Numbered from the stretch's first letter, positions 18,003 through 27,176 are shown. The stretch: 64,000 nt of DNA from Fictibacillus arsenicus (GCF_001999465.1 NZ_MQMF01000002.1:186001-250000), one strand, 5' to 3'. Translations and numbers: made by a program. Notes: generated by a model not told the origin, from the sequence alone.

Positions 18003-18797
18003 TTATTTAATGAGATGTTCTAACATCTCTTCATGCAAACCAGGTTTTGCAGCTAGGATGCTGTTCTGTTTCAGCAGCTGGATCGGTTTGCCATCTGTAT
18101 TTGTCGCAATTCCTCCAACTTCATTCAGTAGAATTAGACCCGCTGCAAAATCCCAGGGTGACAATCTCATTGTCATATAAGCATCCAGTTTACCGGATGC
18201 CACATATGCAAGTTCGATTGCAGCAGAACCGTACGAACGTGTCCCTCTAGATTTCCTTACGATTTCCTGTACGTTCTCGTGATTAATTCTTTTGTTGGGA
18301 CCTACCCAAGTAGCATTCACTCCCACAACCGCTTCAGAAAGCGTTGCCTCGTCTAATTTAGAGAGCTTCAAATCATTTAAAAATGCACCTTCTCCATTTT
18401 TAGCAAAATAGAGATTTCTGCTGCCTACATCATATATCAAACCCATTTTTCCCGAACCGTTTTCATAGATGCCAATAGAAATTGCAAAATTTGATTGCTG
18501 ATGGATAAAATTTGTCGTTCCATCAATCGGGTCAATAATCCAAATAATACCCGACATATCTTGAATATCATCTCCATACCCTTCTTCACCTAGTACTCTG
18601 TGTTCAGGGAATGTTTTTTGTATTTTATCAATAAAAAACTTCTCGATATTCTTATCCATATTAGTGACAAGGTCAGCAATATGTGATTTATATGTAATCG
18701 TCAGTGTATTTTCAAACGACTTCTGTAATAGTTCTGCGGCTTCAACGGTCCAAGCTTTAGCTAACTGTTCTATCTTTCTCCACTTTTCATTTTCCAT
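18003..18797 (-). CDS. yktC: Inositol monophosphatase family protein
   Basis: A magnesium-dependent sugar-phosphate phosphatase of the IMPase/SuhB family, 264 residues. The family motif pair is present: GEEG (residues ~70), DPIDGTTNFIHQ (~90-101) holding the metal-binding aspartates, and the C-terminal WDFAAGLILLNEVGG. The frame is open to 18863, but AAGGAGTGA four bases before the ATG at 18797 fixes the start, and a terminator hairpin lies inside the longer version. The position next to yktB and speA matches B. subtilis yktC. Confidence 0.92.
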   Translation of the reverse strand: MENEKWRKIEQLAKAWTVEAAELLQKSFENTLTITYKSHIADLVTNMDKNIEKFFIDKIQKTFPEHRVLGEEGYGDDIQDMSGIIWIIDPIDGTTNFIHQQSNFAISIGIYENGSGKMGLIYDVGSRNLYFAKNGEGAFLNDLKLSKLDEATLSEAVVGVNATWVGPNKRINHENVQEIVRKSRGTRSYGSAAIELAYVASGKLDAYMTMRLSPWDFAAGLILLNEVGGIATNTDGKPIQLLKQNSILAAKPGLHEEMLEHLIK

Positions 18798-18848
18798 CGT
18801 CTCACTCCTTGCCTTTCCTATAGTATATGTCAATTCGGGTTTGTTCAC

Positions 18849-18886
18849 AAAAAAACGAACCATCCGTTCATGATGGATTCGTTTTT
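18849..18886 (-). terminator. Terminator upstream of yktC
   Basis: AAAAACGAACCATC, loop CGTTCAT, GATGGATTCGTTTTT. It has A- and T-runs on both sides and can act in either direction; it most likely ends the 62-residue gene to the right. Confidence 0.82.
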
Positions 18887-18907
18887 GCTACCCGCTATTT
18901 CTTTGAA

Positions 18908-19096
18908 TCATGCCTCAAGTCTCACGAGCTCCAGCCTTAATCTTTCGAGCTTACGTTTAGAATCATTGATTTGTTTCTGATCTTTTGATTTTAAGGCATC
19001 AAACAAGGTAGCTAATTCATAGTCGATCTCAAGTTTTAAAACTGGAATTCTTCTTTCTGCATCCGTTCTTTTTAATGTATTCATTACTTGTTTCAT
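18908..19096 (-). CDS. Small helical protein, 62 residues
   Basis: A charged peptide, almost all helical, with leucine spacing suggestive of a two-helix coiled coil (LKLEIDYELATLFDAL and the Lys/Arg-rich RKLERLRLELVRLEA). No family recognised; it is not YktA, which has a different sequence type. A GAAAGGATG box lies about 12 bases before the ATG, a little long. It is divergent from yktB and followed by a terminator, supporting a real gene. Confidence 0.6.
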   Translation of the reverse strand: MKQVMNTLKRTDAERRIPVLKLEIDYELATLFDALKSKDQKQINDSKRKLERLRLELVRLEA

Positions 19097-19262
19097 ATCG
19101 CTGGCACATCCTTTCTTTTTTCGTTTTCATGTTTTATATATTTTATGAATGACTAAGGTATATTGAAACGGCACTTTGCGGAATCTAATGCAAACATTTT
19201 TTTAAAAATTAGCTTCTGTGATAAACTTTTTTGTATCGTTTTCTAATCAGGAGGAACCATTC

Positions 19263-19892
19263 ATGACATTCACTGGATTTAAAGAGCAGGATTTTAATGT
19301 TTTTAAGACAGATGGTCTTGAGCAGCGTATGGATCAAATCATTACCCATATACGGCCTAAACTCGAGGCACTTGGCGATAAGTATGCTGATGAACTTACA
19401 GGTTTAACAGGAGAGGAAATGTTCTATCATGTAGCAAAACACGCAAGACGTACAGTAAATCCGCCAAAAGATACATGGGTAGCCTTTGCTCCGAATAAAA
19501 GAGGATACAAAATGCTGCCACATTTTCAGATTGGATTATTTGAAACACATGTTTTTATCTGGTTTGCTCTTATATATGAGTCACCAATAAAAGATTCGTA
19601 TGGCAAAACATTTCTAAAGAAACTTAGTAAGATAAAAAAGGAGATTCCCGATACCTTTGTTTGGTCTGACGATCACACAAAACCAGATAGCTATAAACAT
19701 AGCGAAGTAAAAAAGAAAAGATTAAAGGAAATGGCTGAACGTTTAAGTTCTGTTAAAAAAGCTGAATTGCTTTGCGGTGTTCATATCTTAAAAGATGAAG
19801 CTGTTGCTATGACGGAAGAGGAATGGTATACACGTATTTCTGAAACATTTAAAACCCTTTTACCTCTTTATAACTTGAAGAAACAACTGTAA
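19263..19892 (+). CDS. yktB: YktB family protein (DUF1054/UPF0637)
   Basis: A conserved Firmicute protein of unknown function, 209 residues against 212 in B. subtilis. The N-terminal FTGFKEQDFNVFK and central VAKHARRTVNPPKDTWVAFAPNKRGYK-type block are typical of the family (the block is split by basic residues). A longer frame from 19218 exists, but TCAGGAGGAACC lies just before the ATG at 19263. Its neighbours yktC and speA are conserved. Confidence 0.88.
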   Translation: MTFTGFKEQDFNVFKTDGLEQRMDQIITHIRPKLEALGDKYADELTGLTGEEMFYHVAKHARRTVNPPKDTWVAFAPNKRGYKMLPHFQIGLFETHVFIWFALIYESPIKDSYGKTFLKKLSKIKKEIPDTFVWSDDHTKPDSYKHSEVKKKRLKEMAERLSSVKKAELLCGVHILKDEAVAMTEEEWYTRISETFKTLLPLYNLKKQL

Positions 19893-19936
19893 TAAAAAAG
19901 TGGCAGGAAGCAGAAGTTCAGCTGCTTCTTACCACT
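19893..19936 (-). terminator. Terminator of the flavin oxidoreductase gene
   Basis: On the minus strand AGTGGTAAGAAGCAG, loop, CTGCTTCCTGCCACT then TTTTTT. It follows the minus-strand gene ending at 19994 and touches the yktB stop. Confidence 0.8.
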
Positions 19937-19993
19937 AGTATATTGCCGTACTGCTTAAATGTATGGGTATGTATCACTATTGTAAGAAAAGTG

Positions 19994-20956
19994 TTAGAAA
20001 AGGCTGTTCCATTTTTGATGGACAGCTTTTGCTTCTTCTTTTATTTGCTGGAACAATTCACTGACAGATATAACTTCATTGATCCTCCCAGCTCCTTGAC
20101 CAGCCCAGCCGAATCCTTCCTCACTTTTACCTTCATAAATGAATTTCTGATTCGCTTCCCCGCTGATAAAATCCTTTAGATGCTCATAAGAACCGTTTTT
20201 ATTTTCTTCTTCAACAATCTTTAATGCAAAAGGTGTATTAAGTGTCCTGCCTGGCATACCTAACTTTCTTTTGATCACAACCGTATCGTTTTCGGAACTT
20301 TCAAGAATCCATTTTTTATAGGCTGGATGAGCATGCACGCATTCTTTCACTGCAATGAACCTTGTCCCCATTTCTATCCCTTCTGCACCAAGAGCAAGTG
20401 CAGCCATCATCCCTTTTCCATCGACGATCCCCCCAGATCCGATAACGGGTATCGATAAGACCTCAGCTATCTCGGGAATCAAAACGAAGGTACCCGTATC
20501 CTCTTTTCCAATATGTCCTCCACCCTCCTGACCAACAGCCATTACCGCATCAGCTCCAAGCTGTTCAGCTTTTAGCGCTTGGCGTTTACTTGAGACCAAT
20601 ACAAGAGTCTTTATGTCTGTATTCTCCAATCTTTTTAAAACAGGTGCTGGATTCCCGCCAGTTATACTAATAACCTTTACACCTTCTTCAATAGCTGTTT
20701 CCATTTGTTCCTCATAAGTTCTGCCGTGCTGACCAATTGCAAAATTCACTCCAAATGGCCGGGTTGTCATCTGCTTTGTTTTCTTGATTTCGATTCTCAA
20801 TGCATCACTATTTGGAAGTGACATAGCTGTAATTTGTCCCAGTCCTCCTGCATTAGAAACGGCGGCAGCAAGGTCTGAATATGCTAAATATGCCAGACCC
20901 CCTTGAATGATTGGTAAATCAATATTTAACAAAGTTGTTACACGAGTTTTAAACAC
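19994..20956 (-). CDS. NAD(P)H-dependent flavin oxidoreductase (nitronate monooxygenase-like)
   Basis: A TIM-barrel FMN enzyme of the nitronate monooxygenase/FabK superfamily. Visible features are the N-terminal PIIQGGLAYLAYSDLAAAVS and GGLGQITA phosphate-binding turn, the central GQEGGGHIG motif with the likely active-site histidine, and VIGSGGIVDGKGMMAALALG followed by MGTRFIA. The sequence cannot separate a nitronate oxidase from an enoyl-ACP reductase FabK; the GGGHIG form fits the oxidase-like group. The start is GTG at 20956 after AGGAGGAGAG; the frame is open to 20980. Confidence 0.85.
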   Translation of the reverse strand: MFKTRVTTLLNIDLPIIQGGLAYLAYSDLAAAVSNAGGLGQITAMSLPNSDALRIEIKKTKQMTTRPFGVNFAIGQHGRTYEEQMETAIEEGVKVISITGGNPAPVLKRLENTDIKTLVLVSSKRQALKAEQLGADAVMAVGQEGGGHIGKEDTGTFVLIPEIAEVLSIPVIGSGGIVDGKGMMAALALGAEGIEMGTRFIAVKECVHAHPAYKKWILESSENDTVVIKRKLGMPGRTLNTPFALKIVEEENKNGSYEHLKDFISGEANQKFIYEGKSEEGFGWAGQGAGRINEVISVSELFQQIKEEAKAVHQKWNSLF

Positions 20957-21080
20957 AAGATCTCTCCTCCTGAAAATCAAATCATTTACTTACATCTTCA
21001 TGCATTTTCTGTTATACTTCTTTTGTTTTATAAATAATTGATTTTGATTTTAGTTAATTATAGATGAGGTGTAGTAAAAA

Positions 21081-22556
21081 TTGTCTCAACATGAAACTCC
21101 TTTATTTACTGGCTTGCGTGAACATGCAAATAAAAATCCATTGCAATTCCATATTCCCGGTCATAAAAAAGGCCAAGGAATGGATGAAGAGTTCAAGAAT
21201 TTCATTGGACCTAATGCTCTTTCAATCGATCTTATAAATATCACACCACTCGATGACCTTCATCACCCGAAAGGCATGATAAAAAAAGCTCAAGATCTTG
21301 CTGCACAAGCGTTTGGTGCGGATCATACCTTTTTCTCTGTTCAAGGTACAAGCGGAGCGATTATGACGATGATCATGTCTGTTGTATCTCCTGGAGATAA
21401 GATTCTTGTACCGAGAAATGTGCATAAATCTATTATGACGGCCATCGTATTTTCAGGTGCAACACCTATATTTATCCACCCGGAAATCGATCCTGAATTA
21501 GGGATTTCACATGGGATTACACCTGACAGCGTAGAGAAAGCGTTGAACCAGCACCCAGAGACAAAAGCGGTTCTTGTAATTAACCCGACTTATTTTGGAT
21601 TTGCAGCAGATTTAAAAGGTATTGTTAATGTTGCTCACCGTTTTAATGTACCTGTTCTTGTAGATGAAGCACATGGCGTCCTTATCCATTTTCATGACCA
21701 TATGCCACTGTCAGCTATGCAGGCTGGTGCCGATATGGCTGCAACAAGTGTCCATAAACTTGGGGGTTCACTTACAGGCAGTTCTATTTTAAATGTTAAA
21801 GAAGGACTTGTCTCGCCAGAACGTGTTCAAACTATATTAAGTATGATGACAACAACATCTACTTCTTATATCCTGTTAGCTTCTTTGGATGCTGCACGCA
21901 GACGTTTAGCAACAGAAGGGTATACACTAATTGAAAAAACAATCCGCCTTGCAAACCAAACGAGAGAAAAAATAAACGAAATACCAAAGCTTTATTGTGT
22001 AGGCGAAGAAAAGCTTGGTACTTCTGCTACCTTTGATTACGACCCGTCTAAACTCCTAATCTCAGTAAAAGATCTTGGAATTACAGGTTATGAAGCTGAA
22101 ACTTGGCTTCGAGATCATTATAACATCGAGGTAGAATTGTCGGATCTATATAACATTTTGTGTCTGATTACTACTGCTGACCATGAAAAAGACACTATGA
22201 TTCTGGTTGAAGCATTAACTAAGCTTTCAAATGAAAAAAGCTCCTCAAAAACGGAAGAGATTAAATCCTTGCCGGTACATGTTCCTGATATTCCGGTTCT
22301 TGCCCTCTCTCCTCGTGATGCTTTTTATGCAAATACAGAAAGTGTTCCTTTCGAAGAATCAGCTGGTAGAATCATCGCAGAATTTGTTATGGTATATCCG
22401 CCAGGGATTCCAATCTTCATTCCTGGAGAAATCATTACAAAAGAAAACCTTGCATATATAAAAGAGAACCTTGAGGCAGGCTTGCCTGTTCAAGGTCCAG
22501 AGGATGCCAATTTAAATTATCTTAAAGTGATTCAAGAACAAGTAGCGATACGATAG
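21081..22556 (+). CDS. speA: PLP-dependent arginine/lysine/ornithine decarboxylase, SpeA type
   Basis: A fold-type I decarboxylase of the short Bacillus SpeA/YaaO group (491 residues). The B. subtilis homologue in this position makes agmatine from arginine for polyamine synthesis. The PLP lysine lies in SVHKLGGS (residues ~228-235), preceded by VLVDEAHGVLIHF with the cofactor aspartate, and the N-terminus has FHIPGHKKGQGMD. The start is TTG after GATGAGGTG. It converges on the SR1 locus and shares a terminator with it, the same arrangement as in B. subtilis. Confidence 0.92.
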   Translation: MSQHETPLFTGLREHANKNPLQFHIPGHKKGQGMDEEFKNFIGPNALSIDLINITPLDDLHHPKGMIKKAQDLAAQAFGADHTFFSVQGTSGAIMTMIMSVVSPGDKILVPRNVHKSIMTAIVFSGATPIFIHPEIDPELGISHGITPDSVEKALNQHPETKAVLVINPTYFGFAADLKGIVNVAHRFNVPVLVDEAHGVLIHFHDHMPLSAMQAGADMAATSVHKLGGSLTGSSILNVKEGLVSPERVQTILSMMTTTSTSYILLASLDAARRRLATEGYTLIEKTIRLANQTREKINEIPKLYCVGEEKLGTSATFDYDPSKLLISVKDLGITGYEAETWLRDHYNIEVELSDLYNILCLITTADHEKDTMILVEALTKLSNEKSSSKTEEIKSLPVHVPDIPVLALSPRDAFYANTESVPFEESAGRIIAEFVMVYPPGIPIFIPGEIITKENLAYIKENLEAGLPVQGPEDANLNYLKVIQEQVAIR

Positions 22557-22561
22557 TACAA

Positions 22562-22591
22562 AAAAAGAAGACCCCAGAAGGTCTTCTTTTT
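22562..22591. terminator. Bidirectional terminator shared by speA and SR1
   Basis: AAAAAGAAGACC, loop CCAGAA, GGTCTTCTTTTT: a perfect 12-bp stem with A- and T-runs, six bases after the speA stop and touching the SR1P stop on the other strand. Confidence 0.95.
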
Positions 22592-22712
22592 ATTTGTTTA
22601 ATTTAGCTTGCTCTTGGCAATGCGGACATGTTTTAGAATACAATGTTGTTACCTTTTCCTCTTCAAAATGTTCAATTGTTGTCTCACACGTTTGGCAAAT
22701 GATTACTCCCAT
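22590..22712 (-). CDS. sr1P: GapA-binding peptide SR1P
   Basis: A 40-residue peptide beginning MGVIICQTCETTIEHFEEEK, with CQTC at residues 6-9 and CPHC at 29-32, so probably a zinc knuckle. This is the SR1P pattern; in B. subtilis the peptide binds glyceraldehyde-3-phosphate dehydrogenase GapA and promotes its interaction with RNase J1. rnjA is also in this window. The ATG follows AAGGGAGATGGAACGG. The stop codon abuts the terminator. Recognition rests on the N-terminal pattern, size and locus. Confidence 0.85.
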   Translation of the reverse strand: MGVIICQTCETTIEHFEEEKVTTLYSKTCPHCQEQAKLNK

Positions 22713-22735
22713 CCGTTCCATCTCCCTTCGCATTT

Positions 22736-22749
22736 TGAAAGCGCTTACG
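22736..22749. promoter_or_regulatory. cre-like CcpA site in the SR1 leader
   Basis: TGAAAGCGCTTACG matches the cre consensus TGWNANCGNTNWCA except for the last base. It lies just downstream of the predicted SR1 start site, a position where CcpA can block transcription. Confidence 0.65.
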
Positions 22750-22760
22750 TTTATATCTGT

Positions 22761-22789
22761 ATAATATTATGTCACAATTCGTTTGTCAA
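22761..22789 (-). promoter_or_regulatory. SR1 sigma-A promoter with CcpN-like box
   Basis: On the minus strand TTGACA (22789-22784), a 17-base spacer, and TATTAT (22766-22761). Inside the spacer and -10, TGTGACATAAT matches the CcpN motif TRTGHYATAYW at 10 of 11 positions as I recall that consensus. CcpN repression of SR1 in glycolytic conditions is established in B. subtilis; here it is inferred. Confidence 0.75.
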
Positions 22790-22824
22790 CACTTTTAGTA
22801 TAACACATTAAAAAAATGTGCTCA

Positions 22825-23124
22825 TTAATCATATTGTTCGATAACCGGAAGATGAGGAACAGCTTCTTCAAAGAAAAGCGCTAAATCTTCAGCTTCTTTC
22901 AGGCTCTTTATATGAAATACCTGTTTAATATATTCAAGATTTCTCATATCATTCGAGTCAAGCAGCGCTGATCTGCCAGTTTGCATACACACGACCATCG
23001 GTTTTCCGAAAAACATATTTGTGTACACAATACCAAAATCATATCTCACCGTATCTGTTGTAAAACCTACAAACCTAACCTTAACGGACTCACTCTCGTC
23101 ATACAATTTTTCAAACCATTCCAT
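22825..23124 (-). CDS. DUF3055 family protein
   Basis: A 99-residue acidic protein of the DUF3055 (SAV0927-like) family: FEKLYDESESVKVRFVGF at the N-terminus, then FFGKPMVVCMQTGRSALLD and a helical C-terminal third. Function is unknown. The frame runs to 23151, but GAGGAGGGATAAC precedes the ATG at 23124, which I choose. It is transcribed leftward toward SR1 and ends about 35 bases before the SR1 promoter. Confidence 0.78.
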   Translation of the reverse strand: MEWFEKLYDESESVKVRFVGFTTDTVRYDFGIVYTNMFFGKPMVVCMQTGRSALLDSNDMRNLEYIKQVFHIKSLKEAEDLALFFEEAVPHLPVIEQYD

Positions 23125-23339
23125 GTTATCCCTCCTCGTATGATAAAACATTGTTCATCGATCGGGTTGTTCAAACCTAGCCGTTTAATGACTTGATATC
23201 CTGTTAAGTTCAAAATTGATGTAAGAGCAATTCCCTTTTGTAATGAATTTCAAACTTATATTGTCAAAATCTTCTTGAAATATGATAAACTATTGTATGA
23301 ACAAATATTGTTAAAAATGACTAACTGGAGTGAGTCCGA

Positions 23340-23780
23340 ATGTCCCAAAATGCATACATAAAGCTTGTTCCTGCATCCGAAAAACAAATAATTACAATAG
23401 AAGAAATTAAAGACATGTTCCATTATTACAAATCAATTACTAGTAAAACAGGAGAACAGCTTTCATGGGGATACTCCGAAGCAGCTTTTCCTTATACGAT
23501 TGAGGAGAAAGAAGAAGCTAACAATGAATGGTTCTATTTAAAAGGAATTGATTCAAGAAAAAACAGATATATTCTGATTGGAGTCGGCTTTGAACAAAAA
23601 TATTCCGAAACAGACTCTTCAGAAAATCAGCAATGTTATATCCAAGTACAACTTACAGATATCTCAACACATGGCGACAAAGGAAAAGCGAATGAATTTT
23701 GTAAGTTCTTAGCTGCAAAATTAAAGGGTGAACTTCATCTTTTTAACGGCAGGGTTATGTATTATTATCCTAAAAAATAA
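23340..23780 (+). CDS. DUF1885 family protein
   Basis: A soluble 146-residue protein that I place in DUF1885 from the pattern AYIKLVP at the N-terminus, MFHYYKSITSKTGEQLSWGY in the first third and a C-terminal alpha/beta segment. Function is unknown. The ATG follows TGGAGTGAG. It is divergent from the DUF3055 gene with about 215 bases between; no clear -35/-10 pair was assigned there. A terminator lies 35 bases after the stop. Confidence 0.75.
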   Translation: MSQNAYIKLVPASEKQIITIEEIKDMFHYYKSITSKTGEQLSWGYSEAAFPYTIEEKEEANNEWFYLKGIDSRKNRYILIGVGFEQKYSETDSSENQQCYIQVQLTDISTHGDKGKANEFCKFLAAKLKGELHLFNGRVMYYYPKK

Positions 23781-23813
23781 TAAAGGCTTATCATTTAAGA
23801 CTTGCATTTCGTT

Positions 23814-23852
23814 AGGAAGTTCAATCATATGATTGGACTTCCTATTTTATTT
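23814..23852 (+). terminator. Terminator after the DUF1885 gene
   Basis: TAGGAAGT...CAATCATATGATTG...ACTTCCTATTTTATTT: a strong inverted repeat and T-rich tail upstream of opuD. Confidence 0.82.
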
Positions 23853-23925
23853 CAACTACAATGTAAACTTTCGGCCCCTTAGGGAAAAATAAAAAAGATA
23901 CATACTCAGAAAGGTTGGTGAAGGA

Positions 23926-25419
23926 ATGAAAAAACAAACGAATACTGTTTTTATCGTTTCATTACTCATTTCAATTGTTTTTATTGTCATAGGATTTTTA
24001 TTTCCAGAAGAATTTCAAGCAAGAGCGACGACGGTTCAAAATTTTCTTCAAGAAAAATTTGGATGGTTCTATTTGCTTTCAGCAACTAGCTTTTTAATTT
24101 TCGTGCTATATCTGGCATTCAGTAAATTTGGAAAAATTAAGCTGGGTGAGCCGGATGACCAACCAGATTACAGCACGATTACCTGGTTTGCGATGTTATT
24201 TAGTGCCGGAATGGGTATTGGTCTCGTTTTTTGGGGCGTAGCAGAGCCTATAAGCCACTTCTATACCCCGCCTAGCGGTGAAGGCGGAAATGCAGCCTCA
24301 GCACAAGCAGCATTGCGCTACAGCTTTTTTCACTGGGGTCTGCACCCTTGGGCAATTTATACGCTGATCGGATTGTCTCTAGCCTATTTCAAATTTAGAA
24401 AAGGTGCACCGGGTCTTATTAGTGCAATCTTTACTCCTTTAATTGGAGATAAAGTTAATGGACCAATAGGAAAGACAATTGATATCATCGCTGTATTTGC
24501 AACGATTTTCGGTGTTGCTACGTCTCTTGGACTTGGCGCCGTACAAATAAGCGGCGGACTTTCTTATGTGACGGACATCGCGAATAATTTCACTACACAA
24601 CTTATAATTATTGCTGTAGTAACCGTTTTGTTTACACTTTCCGCACAAACAGGACTTAATAAAGGAATTAAATATTTGAGCAACCTGAATATAATGCTCG
24701 CTGTAGTATTGATGGTGTTTCTGCTGTTCGCATCATCTACTAATTTCATCATGGATGTTTTTGTACAATCTTTAGGTAATTATCTGCAATATTTACCTAG
24801 TATGAGTTTAAAACTAAGTCCTTTCCGACCTAGTGAAGCCGGATGGATACAAGGCTGGACCGTTTTCTATTGGGCTTGGTGGATCGCTTGGGCACCTTTT
24901 GTCGGTACTTTTATAGCACGTGTATCAAAAGGAAGAACAATTCGGGAATTCATTTTAGGCGTATTGCTTGTCCCTACTCTATTTGGAGCACTTTGGTTCT
25001 CGATCTTCGGAGGCGCAGCACTGCACCTTGAAATTTTTAACAATGTTGCGCTTAATAAAATTATTACAGACAAAGGTACTGAAGTTGCGTTATTTGCCTT
25101 ATTTGAAAATCTGCCCTTCGGGATGATTATGTCTCTGCTTGCTATTTTCTTAATCAGTACATTTTTTATCACATCAGCAGACTCTGCAACCTTTGTATTG
25201 GGGATGCAAACACGTCATGGTAGATTAGATCCTTCTTCTAAGACGAAGTTTGTCTGGGGTATGGTTATAGCGGCTGCAGCGGCTATATTACTTTATTCCG
25301 GGGGACTTGAAGCATTGCAGACAGCTTCTATCATTGCAGCTTTTCCATTTGCATTTGTAATGATATTCATGATGATTTCTCTGCAAAAAGCTCTGTCAGA
25401 AGAAAAACCTAAATCATAA
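23926..25419 (+). CDS. opuD: BCCT family glycine betaine transporter
   Basis: A sodium-coupled betaine/choline/carnitine transporter for compatible-solute uptake during osmotic stress. The 497 residues have twelve hydrophobic helices and the BCCT tryptophan-rich signature (FYWAWWIAWAPFVGTFIARV, residues ~310-330) plus the FGVATSLGLGAVQ glycine-rich segment. It is closest in size and character to OpuD (512 residues in B. subtilis); substrate within the family is inferred. The start ATG follows GAAAGGTTGGTGAAGG. The last six bases overlap the convergent small membrane-protein gene. Confidence 0.92.
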   Translation: MKKQTNTVFIVSLLISIVFIVIGFLFPEEFQARATTVQNFLQEKFGWFYLLSATSFLIFVLYLAFSKFGKIKLGEPDDQPDYSTITWFAMLFSAGMGIGLVFWGVAEPISHFYTPPSGEGGNAASAQAALRYSFFHWGLHPWAIYTLIGLSLAYFKFRKGAPGLISAIFTPLIGDKVNGPIGKTIDIIAVFATIFGVATSLGLGAVQISGGLSYVTDIANNFTTQLIIIAVVTVLFTLSAQTGLNKGIKYLSNLNIMLAVVLMVFLLFASSTNFIMDVFVQSLGNYLQYLPSMSLKLSPFRPSEAGWIQGWTVFYWAWWIAWAPFVGTFIARVSKGRTIREFILGVLLVPTLFGALWFSIFGGAALHLEIFNNVALNKIITDKGTEVALFALFENLPFGMIMSLLAIFLISTFFITSADSATFVLGMQTRHGRLDPSSKTKFVWGMVIAAAAAILLYSGGLEALQTASIIAAFPFAFVMIFMMISLQKALSEEKPKS

Positions 25420-25644
25420 AAACACAATTCTTCCTGCAACATAAATTGCTGTAAATAAAATCGTTACATGTATACCAATTGTCCTATTTGAAATAAATCT
25501 CACAGCAATAAGAAAATTAAAATAAGAAAACATTACTAAGAGTACGGTTTCATAAAATGAATGATCATGATGTGACAGATAAAGAACTAGCGAATATCCG
25601 CACCATACCAGAATTTGAATGATAATACACAAAAATACATTCAT
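25414..25644 (-). CDS. Small membrane protein, 76 residues
   Basis: Three predicted membrane helices (FLCIIIQILVWCGYSLVLYL, VLLVMFSYFNFLIAV, IHVTILFTAIYVAGRIVF) with almost no loops. Not recognised. The frame reaches 25710, but GGAGGATGCT precedes the ATG at 25644, supporting this start. The 3' end overlaps opuD by six bases on the opposite strand. It could be an orphan gene or an accessory to opuD; nothing in the sequence decides. Confidence 0.65.
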   Translation of the reverse strand: MNVFLCIIIQILVWCGYSLVLYLSHHDHSFYETVLLVMFSYFNFLIAVRFISNRTIGIHVTILFTAIYVAGRIVFL

Positions 25645-25708
25645 AGCATCCTCCACGTATATCTTTATACTAAATGTTATGAACAGATTTGTTTTATATG
25701 TAGAAATC

Positions 25709-25753
25709 AAAAAAACCCCTTGTAAGCCGCTTCCGCGGATACAAGGGGTTTTA
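25709..25753 (-). terminator. Terminator of the pdh operon
   Basis: AAAAACCCCTTGTA, loop with GCCGC/GCGG, TACAAGGGGTTTT, seven bases after the pdhD stop. Confidence 0.92.
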
Positions 25754-25759
25754 AATGTT

Positions 25760-27172
25760 TTATTTTACGATGTGAACAGGAAGTCCGATCGCAACTTCTG
25801 CTGCTTCCATTGAAATTTCTCCGAAAGTTGGATGCGCATGAATTGTCATAGCAATATCTTCTGCAGTCATTCCTGCTTCAATAGCTAATCCAAGTTCTGC
25901 GATCATATCAGATGCGTTTCCGCCAGCAATTTGTGCACCTAAAACAAGTCCATCTTCTTTACGAGTGATAAGCTTCATGAAGCCATCCGTTTCGTTCATA
26001 GATAGTGCTCGTCCATTAGCTGCAAATGGGAATTTAGAAGCTTTCACTTCATACCCTGCTTCTTTTGCTGACTTTTCATCATAACCTACAGAAGCTAGTT
26101 CTGGATCTGTGAATACGACTGCTGGAATCGCTAAGTAATCAATTTCAGCCGCATGTCCGCTGATTACTTCAGCTGCTACTTTACCTTCATAAGAAGCCTT
26201 ATGAGCAAGAGCTGGACCTTCTACTACATCACCGATTGCATAGATGCCGCTAACGCTTGTTTGAGCTTTTTTGTTGATCTTGATAAGACCGCGTTCAGTC
26301 ATTTCAACACCAACTTGCTCAAGACCAAGTTCTTCAGTGTTTGGTCGGCGTCCAACTGTTACAAGTACATAATCTGCTTCAAAAGTTTTTGACTCACCTT
26401 TGATTTCAGCTGTTACCGTAACACCGTCTTTTGTTTCTTCTACGCCTTTAGCCATTGCTTCAGTAAATACTTCCACATTGCCTTTTTTCTTTAAGCGCTT
26501 AGAAACAACTTGGCTCATTTGCTTTTCGAACCCTGGAAGGATTTGTTTTCCGCCTTCAAGGATTGTTACTTCAGTACCAAAGTTAGCATAAGCCGTTCCA
26601 AGCTCCATTCCAATATATCCGCCGCCGATAACAACAAGCTTCTTAGGAACTTCCTTAAGAGCTAGTGCACCAGTGGAAGAAATTACACGGTCACTCCATT
26701 TGAATCCTGGGATTTCAATAGGACGAGAACCTGTTGCAATAATTGCATTTTTAAACGTATATGTTTGAGAGTTCTTCTCGTCCATGATACGAACTGTGTT
26801 TTCATTTACGAAATAAGCTTCGCCACGAATAATCTCAACTTTGTTTCCTTTTAAAAGCCCTTCAACACCGCCAGTAAGCTTCTTAACGATGCCAGCTTTC
26901 CATTCTTGAACTTTGCTGAAATCAACTTTTACGTTTTCAACAGTAATACCCATATCTTCTGAGTGATTAGCATGTTCAACACGGTGACCTGCATTAATAA
27001 GAGCTTTAGATGGAATACAACCAACGTTTAAGCAAACGCCTCCCATTTCTGCCTTTTCCGCAATAGCCACTTTTTGTCCTAATTGTGCAGCGCGAATTGC
27101 CGCTACATATCCCCCAGGACCTGAACCAATGACAAGTGTGTCTAACTCAATTGGAAAATCTCCTACTACCAT
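25760..27172 (-). CDS. pdhD: Dihydrolipoyl dehydrogenase (E3)
   Basis: This flavoprotein reoxidises dihydrolipoamide of the pyruvate dehydrogenase and related complexes, making NADH. The 470 residues show the FAD motif [19 protein letters not shown], the redox-active disulfide [13 protein letters not shown], the NAD motif [13 protein letters not shown], and the C-terminal dimer-interface HAHPTFGE. The start follows GGAGGCGTAATTCG; this SD overlaps the last codons of pdhC, so translation is probably coupled. It is the last gene of pdhABCD. Confidence 0.98.
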   Translation of the reverse strand: MVVGDFPIELDTLVIGSGPGGYVAAIRAAQLGQKVAIAEKAEMGGVCLNVGCIPSKALINAGHRVEHANHSEDMGITVENVKVDFSKVQEWKAGIVKKLTGGVEGLLKGNKVEIIRGEAYFVNENTVRIMDEKNSQTYTFKNAIIATGSRPIEIPGFKWSDRVISSTGALALKEVPKKLVVIGGGYIGMELGTAYANFGTEVTILEGGKQILPGFEKQMSQVVSKRLKKKGNVEVFTEAMAKGVEETKDGVTVTAEIKGESKTFEADYVLVTVGRRPNTEELGLEQVGVEMTERGLIKINKKAQTSVSGIYAIGDVVEGPALAHKASYEGKVAAEVISGHAAEIDYLAIPAVVFTDPELASVGYDEKSAKEAGYEVKASKFPFAANGRALSMNETDGFMKLITRKEDGLVLGAQIAGGNASDMIAELGLAIEAGMTAEDIAMTIHAHPTFGEISMEAAEVAIGLPVHIVK

Positions 27173-27176
27173 CGAA

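Larger units (their letters stand above)
22562..22755 (-). ncRNA. sr1: SR1-like dual-function regulatory RNA
   Basis: A transcription unit of about 194 nt runs from the start predicted by the promoter at 22761-22789 to the terminator shared with speA. In B. subtilis SR1 is about 205 nt, lies beside speA, base-pairs with ahrC mRNA (the arginine catabolism activator) and encodes the peptide SR1P. The size, neighbour, promoter type and encoded peptide all agree here. Base-pairing with ahrC was not tested. End points are inferred. Confidence 0.8.

Noticed and set aside
23860-23925. Sigma-B promoter upstream of opuD
   Set aside because: GGGAAA is present, but the sequence 14 bases upstream (TGTAAA) is a poor match to GTTTAA. 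The opuD promoter of B. subtilis is sigma-B dependent in part, but this site is not convincing.
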